Positions 21,201 through 33,802 of a stretch of DNA of 64,000 nucleotides are shown in pieces. A program made the position numbers and the translations under genes. The notes under the pieces are model-generated. The model was not told the DNA's origin and searched no databases. It was given only the letters and a program-made list of their open reading frames with translations. Numbering within the stretch: position 1 is the first letter of the stretch; each line of letters starts with the position of its first letter. The stretch is from Allacma fusca (lineage: Eukaryota > Arthropoda > Collembola > Symphypleona > Sminthuridae), in assembly GCA_947179485.1 (NCBI GenBank), contig OX359249.1, positions 44,653,415 to 44,717,414 of the forward strand, given 5' to 3'.

Positions 21201-24200
21201 TTAGATACTTAGGGTTATAGAGCTTTTAGTTAACCTTGAGTAAAGATGATCTTCATCTTTTAAGGTGAGTGGAAATCTACTATAAAAGGAAGTCAGGTGA
21301 AATCAATAAAAATGCTTTCTGTGCTGGCTTTTTGCATTACTTTTGTTGCCAGAGAAATGCTAGATCAGATCAAACCCTGTCTATCGAAATTCATTCCGGA
21401 AAGAAATTTCCTTTGAAGTCTGGACTTGTTTGCCTCATTTTGGTTTTGATCATGATGGAATCAGAATCTTACTTCATGTATCAGGACGTCAGTTTCTTTC
21501 ATCGCTTTCATCCACATATGCTCAACGATCGTGTCTCGATAAAAGTATCATGAAGGGCGAAACACCAAATGTACCTATTTTTTAGGGACATTCGCCTCTT
21601 CTGAAATCGTGTTATTTGTCCGGTCCTCTGCTAGTCCTTCAGCATGGTAATAATAATTATTAGAGAGCGGGTTATTAAATGGTGTTACGAATGCCTCGTT
21701 GCAATGCCTGTATCGATGACTTCTTATATGACCGCTGCATCAACATACCCTTTTTCACATTAATATGATGTTATCATTCTGTTTAATTATGTTTTTTTTG
21801 AAGCATACTGTCTCTGTTTTCAACTCAATGATAGGATTTGAGAAAACTGAGTTTATGAAAGACAGATTTCAAAGTCAGCTTTTTTTTTATCGATTTTGAG
21901 TGTCTACTGTTTTTTAACGATAGTTTGACCAATAAATTGATAAAGAAGGAAAATCTTCAAGTGTGCATACTTAATGAGTAGTTTTAGTCAAGCACATAAG
22001 TCAGTTCTCACTAGCCTCTGGTGATACCCCTCTAACCTCACCCGGTGTTATCAGAATAATATTAAGAAGCTCATCATGAAAATACTGACGTTAGTGTTTA
22101 GTTTTCAATTTGTTATTACGCCTAGCAATCATATTATTTTACACTGATATCACGTAAACTACGTGAGTAAAAGTTTAGATTCAAGTCAGTGGTCCCTTGC
22201 AGTTCTTTGTATTTGCGCAAAGCAGGTATGAAATTGACAAAAGTGAAAAGGATATGTTATATGTATATAACATATCCTTTCCACTAGGATTTCCATAACA
22301 TATGTGTTATGGAAATCCTTCAAGTGTACAATAATTTTGTTTGTATGGGCTCAAAGATCAATACGTCGGGTCGGGGAGAGACAGTGGGATATCTAAATTT
22401 TTTACACGCTAAGTCAAGTTCACGTTTTGTAAATAGCCGGAGAGTAGCTGGGGAAATTTATTTTTTGCTGAGAATGGTTCTGGAATGTTACTAGGATGTT
22501 TATGCGCTGTAGGAGCAATGGAAAAATGTTAGTTCATGAGATTGTCTTGCTCACCATCCAGAATATCAACTTCTTCATTTTGTTTTGAGAGGAAGCCGTT
22601 TCCAGACAATGAATAGGTAAAAACTCTCCCTCAAGGTATAAGAGAATGACTTCAGAGCTCGTCCCGACGGAGGGAAAATTACGGTCCTGAATTTCGAACC
22701 TGAACCAATATGAGAGGTGCAGGAGTATTTTTACTTTTTGATTTTTGTGATAGAGAGAACATTCATCTAAGTAAAGTTTTAAATTATTATTGTACTTGAG
22801 AATGACCATTAGACGTTGTGCTAGGATTATATATGATTCACGTTTTCCTTCTTGGAGATGTAGAATCCTAACCTGTCCACATATATGTATTTTCTCACTC
22901 ACTCAGCGTGAACCATGTTTATAAATTCTTAGGAATGGAAGCCGACCATGAATGAATGTAGTGGCTACTATATGCTTGTACTTAAAGCTTTCAAGCTTTG
23001 TTTGAATGTGAAATCAACAAGTTGGCTTATCAGATTACGTACAAAGTAATTTTAAACTTCTCAGTAGGCCATTAAAAGATGAGCATAGGTTACAAAAACT
23101 AGATCTTGGTTTCGCGCTGATTCATTCACAGTTTCTTGGGCGAAGTAAAAAGTTCAACAATCGCTGATTGCATTAGCCATTTGTTAGTCATCACAGTGGA
23201 CTTACTGTGAAGTTGGTAAAGACTGAAGAGTGACCTTTCTTCAGTTACTGGCATATTGGGTCTATGATACTATTTTACTTCAGTTGTGTACATTTTTCAA
23301 CACTATCTGTACATACAGTTCTATTAGATTCCACAAACTTCATTAGTTGATTCCAGCGTTCAATTATTTTGGTTAACAAAATTATTTCCAATAATTTGAT
23401 ACAAACGCAGTTGCTTATTTTAACTTTCATCGTCAATATTGTTTATTCTTCTAATGTTAGCATTTTAAGGTTAATGAACGGCTTTCACGTCCAATCAAGA
23501 GGGAGAGTGAGTAAGTTACCAGTAGTGTCATAGTTTGTCAGCTTAACCCTAATGAACGATTTAAACAATTGTGTCTACACTTAAAATACTGATAGTCCAG
23601 GATATATCTGGTTAATCATTGGAACGCACGGTATTTGTTTCCAATTTTATCTTTGTTTACTTTGATTAATGCTATTGAAATGTGAACTGTCATCACCATG
23701 TAGTTTTGACTCTCATAGATAAACTATTGGGTGTCAAGCAAACATGAATACTTCGCTTCCGCTAGATATTTGTTAGCTGTGCGTGTGCTTATTGCTTATG
23801 GAAATCATCCTTTGGTTTCAAAGGTTGGTCAGAGAAAATATAACAGCTGGGGGAAAGTTGAGCCAAATTTTTCCTATCGGTGATTCAGTTTACCCAATGT
23901 ATGCTGTCGATTGATGAATTCTCTTTCCAATCAACCGTGAGTTAAATTGTATCAATACTTTACGATATCATCATAAGGAGCAATACAGCAATGGGAGTAG
24001 ACTAGGAATCATTGTGTAAAGAGTTGAATTTTGAGCAGTTTTTTAAATGTTTTGGAAACTGATTGAATCTTAAGTTTAGTAGGATTTAGTAGTTAGGATT
24101 TTAAGTAGTAAAAAAGATTGAGAAAGAAACTTTATCCTCCCGAAGTACCTAAACCTATTATTTAAACTCCTGTCGATGATGGTTTTAGTGGATGCCATTA

Positions 24201-27200
24201 TCCACTACCTTTAAAAATTCACATTCATTCTGGTAAATATTATAACAACGTAAGATATTTGCAGTAGGTGTAGCAGATGTCAGTGCAGTGTCTAAAAATG
24301 ATTATCATTTTTGGATTTTCATAGTATGTTAGTGTGTACTTACGTGTTTTACCTTTCACCAGCAGAACTTGTTCCGGATTGTATAATATGGTGTTTTCGT
24401 AGGTTCTTTCTTTTTTCCCAACTGCAGCACATATATGTAAGTACTAAAGCCTCAATAAGTACGCGTGCAGTTATTCAGTATTTCAAGAAGTTTACTGGAG
24501 TATTATTAATCAAGGGGACGAACTGACATTGATCTTGATAGATACAAGGGAAACGTGCTTTCCAGGAATTCGCCATTACACGTGACAGTTTTATTACAGT
24601 TTAGCACTCTCCGGCGCGGTGGAGAATAATTTACCAACCATTCAATTTAATGGAGTCGCAATAGTTACATATGCCTGTACATATGTTTATGACATTAGCA
24701 GTAGGTCAGCATGCTGAAAATGTCCAGTTTAATCAGTGATCAAATCAAATAAAATCAGCAGTACTTGTAGACAGTTTTTACGCGTCATGATCACTTCTGT
24801 CACCAATTATGATTATCTAAAAGCATTTCGAGGTTAGTCCAGTGTCCAGTATATTACCAAAGGAATGCACGCGTCTGTATGTGGATGCAATTATACGATT
24901 TTATTGTCAATGAGGACCATTTTAATATTGAAACCAAAGAGAAATGTTTCAATGAGGCTCCTCGCTGAGCAGTACTTGTCCAGGTCAGAATCGGTACATG
25001 GAATCAACTGGCGTAACTTTTTATGGGAAATTATGCGCTTAGCCTGACCCTGAGTCAAGAGTTAACATTTTATATTTTTCTCACATTTGTTGAATCTGAT
25101 AAAACTGTCAATATGTAGATGTACCTGATGTCCATTGTGTCTTTCAGAATTCCCCTGAATTAGAGAATAGTTGTCGCTTTGACCCTGACTAAGTGCACTC
25201 ACTACATGTATATTGCTTATTGTTAGTTGCATTGGAGTACAGTAACTACACACTACGGCGATATTTACTCGCGTATACAAGTTCGTACACCTGGTTTGGA
25301 TTTATTAAATAAATGTATACATTACTTTCACAATAGGTTTAATGTTCGTGGAGGATTAGACGAAGTATTGTTTAAGCATTTATTGTGTTGCCCTATTTTT
25401 ATCCGGCAGGAATTTGATGAGAAAGGAAATTCAGTATTTTGCTACGGATTGCAATACAGTGCTTCTGTATAAAACCATTTTTATTGTTACACCTATTTAG
25501 GCAATACTTTTATTGTTGTTACTAGACACATGTAGTTTATCTGTACTTCAATGTCTGCATGCGTGATCACGTTGAAACCATGCTCACGTTTTATACTAAC
25601 ATCAACGAATGTACTGAAATAGCGTCATAAATACTGACTGGGGTGGAGCAAGTGGGAAATCTTTAACTGGCTTTCGTTCCACATAACACTATTAAGATGT
25701 ATAAACGCGAAACTGTTGAAAGTGTCTTTGTAATTTTGCAAGTTGTTTGGAAGCCATAAGGTGCTGCACATTCCTAAAGTACACGCGTCAGCAATTCCTG
25801 CAAGTATTTATCGCGGTGGGCTTATTGTTAGTGTGATTGAAAATTGTGGATGTGTGTGCTCTTTAGGGTAAGAACTGTAGGTACGAACAATGATTTGTGG
25901 GCTATACCTGCATAAATGAAAGTTTTTGTTGCATTTTGTAACTGACTAAAGTTTAACCCACCTGAACACATAGTTACAAATGAGCACATACGAATGCAAT
26001 TGTAAATATTGTAGTGATTGCTTTCCTTTCCCATCCTCAATTAGCCACATGCTAATAATATGTTTGAGCCTGACTATGAGTTAGTCTATGTCCGTCTCAC
26101 TCTCATCTCCGTTCACTATTGTGTTGTTCGTTTGATTCGGATAGAATTCGCAAAGCGTGCTGGAATCTATCAAATCTACCATTTATTTATACAAGAATAA
26201 TTTTAGGAGTCTTATTAGGCGTAAAAAGGAGTAGTCTTTAACCTGTTTTGATCGGCTGACGACCCACCTTGGGTTTTGTCAATTTTAAGGACGGTCATAG
26301 GAGTCAGGGAATTCTGACTAGTGCTACTCCAATTGCGTGCGTACTTTGACATGCTGTTATATTTGATAGCTTGCAGTACTTACAGAAGTCGAACGCATGT
26401 CAGCTAGCGTGCTCACTAATTGTAATGTGGGTCTTCTCACGTTTCATCCTCAGGTAATTCTTTAAGTATGAGTTACGGTCTCCCTTTACCAGTCACTGTC
26501 TTTGCAGAGCGGAGCTAGGGAGCATCAATAATTGTTAGATGTGTGAAAATCTTGAGCAATTCTTCAAGATACTCAATTGGGATATATCACGGCAACACAC
26601 ATGATTATTAGGACTAAATTTTCTCTGACAACATTTAGTGCTGTTTGTTCTTCCAGAATTTGGAATTTTAGTGAATAATTTATCGACCCACTCTTGGTTG
26701 TATTAACAAAATTTGTGTGTCAAACGTACAGAATTGTGTTTCCAAAGTATTTACAAAACGTTCGTGTCACTCAACATGGAGGTTTAAAAATTTAACGTTT
26801 GCAGGCTTAGTGCCATCGGCACAAATAAAAGTAAGATTTTTGACACACTGTTTTAGTAGTTATTTAAAAGTATCATAAGAGGTGGGTATGGTTCCATCTT
26901 ATAAAACATTTATATTCCAATCACAGTAAATATTTTTTATTGGAAAAATTACGGATATATTTAGGTTAGAACCTTTGCAAATATTAGCCTGGGAAAATGT
27001 ATCATTTATAAGGCCATTTGATTACATATGCAGAATAAGCTGGGATAAATAAATACATCATTCCAGTGACAAGGATTGTTGTTCGATATGCACTCCCCTT
27101 CAGAGGGTAGTACTGTAATGTGAGCAAAGTATGGTTTGTACTTGTACGGATTGCCAACATTGAAAGAATGGTTTTGATGTGATGACATACTGCCGAGACA

Positions 27201-27511
27201 AAGTAGTTGTAAGAGTGCAGGTTGTCATACTGACAATTAATTTTTTTTGTAGATCTTAGACTTAGTATTCAAGAAAGGTTTCACTATTATACTTACTCTT
27301 GTTAGTAAATTTACACACCTGTGTGTTACTTACCTATATATATATATGGTTAGGTTGTATAATAATTTTGCAGAGATCTCTGCTTTCACAACACATGTTT
27401 TTTTGGCATATGGTCTGTTATATTACACTTGAAGTTGAATAACTGAATATTGCTGATTGATGTAATGGTGGAATTATTACATGTTGTTTTGTTTTGTTTT
27501 ATTTATTTCAG
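18228..27511. other. Long gene-free stretch upstream of the SCARB gene
   Basis: About 9 kb of AT-rich DNA with only short ORFs of no recognisable family. Part of it is likely the first intron of the receptor gene, because a strong acceptor closes it at 27510-27511 and implies an upstream non-coding exon that I could not place. Apart from the paired palindromes at 22243-22319, no repeat is obvious. Confidence 0.4.
22243..22319. repeat. Two adjacent near-perfect palindromes
   Basis: Palindrome 1 has 18-base arms (22243-22260 and 22267-22284, one mismatch) around a 6-base loop. Palindrome 2 has 15-base perfect arms (22286-22300 and 22305-22319) around a 4-base loop. One base separates them. Both contain ATAACATAT-type cores, so they may derive from a common unit or a template-switch event. 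Confidence 0.85.
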
Positions 27512-27690
27512 CTTCGAATTTCAAAATGAGTAATCTTGGGAAGTGACGAGGGTTTTTAACGAATATTTACATTCAAATCTCCATAATACCGTACCTGTAT
27601 TTTTCCGGGTAGGACTCTGATATCAGCTTGCCAGGTGCTTTTGTGGTCTATCAAACCATAAATTTTTGAACTGTGACTTGGATAGACACC
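27512..27690 (+). other. 5' UTR exon part of the SCARB gene, with a short upstream ORF
   Basis: A pyrimidine-rich tract ending in AG at 27510-27511 looks like a strong splice acceptor, so the first coding exon probably starts at 27512. An upstream ATG at 27526 opens a six-codon ORF ending in TGA at 27544-27546, which could reduce translation from the main ATG at 27691. Confidence 0.5.
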
Positions 27691-30600
27691 ATGGGAATTA
27701 CTAGGAATTGTCTTCTTGGCGCCGGAGTAGGTGCCGGTGCTTTGCTGACCTTACTTGGATCTTGCTTTGTTGTCTACTGGCCCGATATTTTCGACGCTGT
27801 TCTGAATAAAGTAAGTGCTTAATTAGTATTGTTTACTCATGTATTTTTACCTATTTAATGACATTTGACGTAAGGTTGCTCCAAGAAGTTGATTCGTTCG
27901 ATTTCATTGTGGTATTAGATGAAATATGGGTTCAAGAAATCTAATGTTAGGCAAACGCAAATAATTTAATCGTTCATTGTAACTTATTTCTTGCAGGAGT
28001 TGGCTCTAAGTGAGGATTCAAGAAGTTTTGGTCTATGGGAAGTTACTCCTATTCCCTTGTACATAGAATTTTATTTTTTTAACTGGACAAACGAACAAGA
28101 CTTGAAGACACCAGGGACTAAACCTATTTTTGAGGAACTAGGACCATATGTTTTTAGGTAGTTGAAATTTCTATGATATTACTCTTCCATTCATGTCAGT
28201 GTAAATGGGCTAAAATATTGCTTTAAGATCTGAAATTTGATCACTATTTATTTGTTTATAGGGAGCACCGTCGCAAAGTCATTCACGCATGGAATCACAA
28301 CAACGAAACAGTGACCTTTCGTCAAAACCGAACATGGGAGTTTGATCCATCGTTAAGTAAAGGGACTTTGGATGATAATGTGACGACAATAAATATTCCA
28401 GCTGTGGTAATTAGATTTATTGGAGACTTTCTTTCGCTATAAACTAAAAGGAATGTTTCAATATATGCAGCAATAATTTGTTAATCGTAGGCAGCTGCAT
28501 TTTCTTGCCGTCATTGTGGTGGCTTTACCAAATTCATGTTAAACGAAGCCATTAATGCACTCGGAACACGTTTGTATGTGACAAAAAAGGTGAGAGAATT
28601 CCTTTTTGAAGGCTACACTGACCCACTCCTTGATTTAGCTCAGTTAATACCAAAGGGGCTGGCGCCTGTATCAATACCGTTTGATAAGTTCGGGTGGTTT
28701 TATACGGTACGTTTACTCAAAAATAACGATTTTGCGGAAATTTAAATCAGGGGATCTGATGCGTACCCGAAATTCAAGTTTTTTATGAGATTTTCGTCAA
28801 TTTGTTTTCCAATCAGTAGATTACTATGCCATGCTCATGTAATGAAATAATTCGAGAATTTAAATTACTCTTTTCTTCAGCTATCATACTTCAGGAAAGT
28901 ATTCAATGTAGAAAAATCGTCATAAAATTTTGATTCAAATTTTCCACCTACAAATATAAACAAAATAAGTTCAAAAATTGCTGTAAGAAAGCTAAGTGAA
29001 GAACTTGCCGGATGATTTTGATGAGAGGTTGAAAAGTAAAAATGAAATGTAAATTTTAGACGTAAGCAGACGTATGAATAACTTAATGTTGATATTTTCT
29101 ATCAAAATCTGCGAAATCAACTGAATTTCTCATGAAGTCATGAAGTAAAAACATCAGATCTCTTTAGTATAAAAAGTGATTTCAACAAATGAAGGTTTAA
29201 TATTAATGATTTAACAGAGGAATGGATCAGCTGATTACGACGGAATTTTTAACATGAGAACAGGAGTTCGCGATATACAAAATTTGGGTGTATTAGCAAA
29301 TTGGGATTACAGAAGCCAAACACCGTTTTATGAGTCTTACTGTGGACGAGTAAATGGCTCAGCTGGTGAATTCTTCCCTCCCAATAGAGATAAAACAAAA
29401 ATTTCACTCTTTAGTCCAGATATTTGTCGCACTCTTGATTTGAATTACAAAGAAGAAATTCAAGTTAATGGAATAAACGGGTATCGTTATTGGGGAGACG
29501 ATAAAATGTTTGCCAATCAAACACAGTGCCCTGATAATTGGTAATTCCTTCATTAATATTTTCTCTACGTTTTCTTTTGACTGTGAAGGGTGCAAGAGAA
29601 GTTAGATATTTCTTTTTAATGAGATATTTTGGTTTCTTCAATATTTAGGTGCTGGTGCCCTGCAGGAGAATGTCCACCGCATGGAGCCTTGGATGTTTCT
29701 ACTTGCAAGTGAGTTCTTAATTGATTCTAAACCGAAGATTTGTCCTTATTTGCTGTTTATTGCAAATGAAAGTTTGAGATTTTTCGGTTATGTTCGAGGC
29801 TTGAACATTATAAGTTTAATTCGTACACAAGTGCCTTAACGTTGCAATGACAAATGAAAATAACTACTTTTTATTATTAAATTTCTAGATGGGGAGCTCC
29901 TGCTTTTATTTCTTTTCCACACTTTTACCATGCTGATCAGTCGTATCGGGATGCAGTTGTAGGAATGCATCCCGTAGAAGAGAAGCATCAAATGTTTATT
30001 GACCTAGAACCTGTAAGTTTATGATTTTAATGGTGACCGTGATGAATTATTCATACATATTCAATATTGTTGCTTTTATTCCGTTTGTTTTTTTTGTTGA
30101 TGCAGAGATCGGGCATTCCTTTACAAGTTGCCGCTTCTTTTCAAATTAATATTTTATTGCAACCAACGAAGGAGTACACGTAAGTCTACTTTTCGTATGG
30201 ATGCTGCAATCTCTAATTTGCAAGAAGGTCGTATGTAATGTAGCTAATCTGTATTATTGTAGGCTGCTACATGATGTGCCAAAAATATATTTTCCTACCG
30301 TGTGGTTTAAGCAGACAGCCCGAATCGATGATAAGATTGGACCGGAACTTGCAATTCTTACAGCTCTACCCGGAGCTGGAACAATTATCTCTTTCGTCGT
30401 GTTAAGTTTGGGAGTTACATGTTTACTTGTGATTGCAATTTTTTACCTCACCAGGAGATGTTTTAAAGATGACGAAACATTCCACGGCCTGGTAAATTAA
30501 CAACATAAAATATGTCCATTTTATGAGTAATAAGCGCAAGATATTTTTCACAATGTTAGAAAGGCGTAGAGCCACAGATGCAGCGCATATTTTTGCATAC

Positions 30601-33363
30601 CGTATGCCTTGACGATGAATTTCTTGAGAGATTTTTTTCTATAATAATTTTGTTGGAGTAGTTTTTAACTTCAATTTTCGTGTCATATCAAAGGGACAAT
30701 TACTAGAGTTTCTTATTTCTGAACTGTCTAAGCAGTAAAAGGAAGGGATAGCATTGGTGTAGTGATACTCATTTTCTGATTTTAATTAGATATTTTTACA
30801 ACAATCCACTGGCCTGTACTTCGTATACGTATGCTATCACTGAGTCATTAACCCACGTTCGCATACACACTTCACAATACGTAGGGTTGTAGATAGTATC
30901 TGTGGTGAAAGTTTTTTAAACCGAACATAATATTAGCCATTTTGTAAATATGATGAATTTCTTTCTGTTGGTTTCCAACGATTACAGTATTTAGTTGTCA
31001 CGAGCTTCCCGACTTTTAATTAGTATTCGTTTTTATTACCCATATAATCCACTGCAATACTTGCAGTAATGACTTGATTATTTTAGAGTTTCAAATTTCA
31101 ACTCCTGTTTTCTTCACTCTTTTGTAGTTTAATAAACATTCTCGTAATAAGATGTAAAAAAGATGAAGCTCCGTGTGTGCGGTGACTTCCTGTATAAAGT
31201 CTTGCCATAGCAAAGCTCAAACAATAAATTAGAAGGTTTATTTTAATAGTGTAAATAATTTAGGCAGCATATCCCATGAAACTTACTGCACGAAAAGTAG
31301 TTTTTAGAGACCCGCGTTGGTATGTTTTTACATTGCGCCAGTACCCACAACGGTAACATTCTATCAAGTAAAATTTTCCACCTTATTTGATCCCACTTAT
31401 TAATATATTGTGTAACATTTCGCTTTCTAAGGTATTTTACTTGTTAGTTTTTTTAAAAGCATGTACAATTACATTGGGGGGTTCTGTAATTCTTACAGTA
31501 AATTATTTAGGATAGTGTAAGATAAGAAGTAATGTTTGTATTACCGCCGCGCTGACTGCTGAAAAATAAAATATATACTAATTTTAACCTGTGGATAACC
31601 ATGTAGCTAAAATTTCGTCGCGAATATATTCTAGATTTGTAAATTGCTTGCTGCTATTATTATGTTGTATGTATAAAGTATACTGTTGTAAATTGGGTAG
31701 TGTCCAAGTCGTAACTCTCACAAACATCTAGGGTAAAGTTCATTTGAGTTCCAATAATAATTATCATACTCCAGTCCTTTCATATCTGTTATCGGACCTG
31801 CTTTTGTATTTTTGGGCTATTTTATCATTTGTGTGGGGCAATGTATGGTTCACTGCGTCTTAACGCTAATTGTTAGCATTGCACTTTGTTTAGTATTTCA
31901 AACTTACATACATTATTATTTTTATTTGTTATAAAAATACAATTCCTACCAATATTGTTTTTGTAGCAAGGAAAGAAATATTGATTCCATTGGGATACCT
32001 GCAATCGGAACCGGACTTGTCCCGTCGCCCATTTGTGATAAACTAACTTTTGTGCTTGCGTTGCATTTTGATCCTGTCCTGTATTTTACCCAGAATTATT
32101 TTCAACCTTTTTATTGTGTTCTGTGACTGTGATTGCAAGAAAGAATGGAAACCTATTTGATTTGTTCACTTCATCCAAGTACGCTGTGGATGTATTTCCA
32201 AGGGGTATTGATAATTTGAATGACGGAGTTGCTGAAGCTGAAGGTGTTCCTACGGGGTGGAAAAAGTTCTGTACGCTGTAAACCCGGTTAGTCGGGGAAT
32301 AAAGTAGGGCATGTGTGTATTTCTGCGGGCAAGTAGTGGGACAAAAGGACCAGCTGGATGGCGGGGTATGCGGGAAAAGTGACCAATAGAGACAAATTGA
32401 AATCTGCCGGCGGTATAGCTCCAAGTTAGCGCAGCAAAATTCTGATAAACGAATAAAAGCTATAATTGCCCTGGCAGCATGTTTGGATACCCCGAAAACT
32501 TCAATATGGAACTATCATTCATGGAACTATGACTGGGAAGCTAGTTGGAGCAAAATTAATTACATAATGACGTAGTCCCGCTAGATTTGGTGACTGACAG
32601 GGTAGTAGGGCAAAGGAGCAGCCAGGTGGGAGTGGGAAGCTAGAAGGTAATCGGGTAAAATAAACTGCACATAGTGAGGCAGTAGGTCAATATTTCGGCA
32701 TTGGGAACTTTTTCTACCCCTAACACTGACCAATTTTAATCGATTGAGTCTTCATCGGGCGTAGCTTTTGCACGTGGGGATCATTCGTCCCTATATATGA
32801 TTTTTATAGTTAACCCTGGGGGACTGATTTACTATACAGCCTGTAACCTATCCTTTCACTGTAAGTACTTACTCGAATTTTATACACCCTTATTACGCAA
32901 AGTTTAGTTTTGATAAAACGTTTACAGATTAATAAGTTCATGTAACCACAGTCTGTTTACCCAATATATAGTTTATATTTATTGTTTTTAAACCTTTTAT
33001 TGATTTAATATATCTACGACTTTTGTGGTTTTTAAACATTTTTACAACGATACTGAATTTTTACTCGATAATTATATGGATCTGTTGAAATTATTACCGA
33101 TTACTAATACTAGATTTTTCCCACAGAAAAATCTCGGATATCGTCATAAGGATGTGTGCTGCGCTATTCGTAACAAACTATCTGGTCGTGTTCAACCATC
33201 TTCCATTGTAACTATCTCCAATGGGTCCCGCATCCCTCACTTTGCCATTCCCATCAATAACAATCTCCCGGAAATCATTTCCAATGCTACACGACGTGGG
33301 GTGTCTCCTGTTCGTTTCCAGTGTGACAATGATGATGAAGAGCGATCACCATTGTACTCCTAA
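27691..33363 (+). CDS. Scavenger receptor class B (CD36/LIMP-2-like)
   Basis: CDS exons: 27691-27810, 27997-28157, 28262-28406, 28491-28706, 29218-29540, 29649-29708, 29889-30012, 30106-30179, 30263-30491 and 33127-33363, in frame throughout (562 residues). The family are two-pass membrane receptors with a large glycosylated lumenal or extracellular loop that handle lipids, lipoproteins or apoptotic cells. Residues 7-30 are the N-terminal helix and about 446-470 the C-terminal helix. Between them lie family landmarks: [31 protein letters not shown] and a Cys cluster ([10 protein letters not shown]). The last exon gives a tail ending [12 protein letters not shown], resembling the lysosomal sorting tail of LIMP-2 (DERAPLIRT). 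Without the 2.6-kb last intron, reading on from exon 9 stops at 30498-30500 (486 residues), so two isoforms are possible. The exon 10 link is inferred from phase, splice signals and the motif. Confidence 0.85.
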
Positions 33364-33802
33364 TCTTGATCCCCTACTCAAATACTATTTATTACTTTTC
33401 AGTTTCTTTCACATCCAACGCTTTGATATTCTTTTACTATAAAACTAACATTTTAGCTTTAGTGAACGCAGGCCACAGGCTTTAGCTATAATAATGTAAT
33501 AATACTTAAAATATAAGCAAAGAGGGATGATGCTGATAAGAATTGGCTCCCAACGAGACTATTTTTTTGCTGTTTTGAGCTTATTAAATTCAGCTGTGTT
33601 CTTCAGCGCAAGCTATTATTTTTAGTCCTTAAATAAATCCCGATAGAAAATCAGCCCCGAAACCCATGAATTTAAAAAAAAAACGAGGTCATTTTGATTT
33701 TAAGGTTGAAAGTTATTTGGATAAATCAGTACAATTTCCAATCATGCGGGCAATTTAGATATAAAAATGTCCCTTTTTCCGCTCCTTCAGGGAAGTCCAA
33801 CC
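33364..33802. other. Tail-to-tail 3' region of SCARB and poly(A) polymerase genes
   Basis: The 3' UTRs of the plus-strand receptor gene and the minus-strand polymerase gene meet here within about 440 bp. AT-rich sequence offers several possible polyadenylation signals, none of which I can assign. Confidence 0.5.

Noticed and set aside
21269-21553. 94-residue plus-strand ORF in the long gene-free region
   Set aside because: It has no recognisable domain and no splice or promoter context, and its length is near what chance gives over 9 kb.
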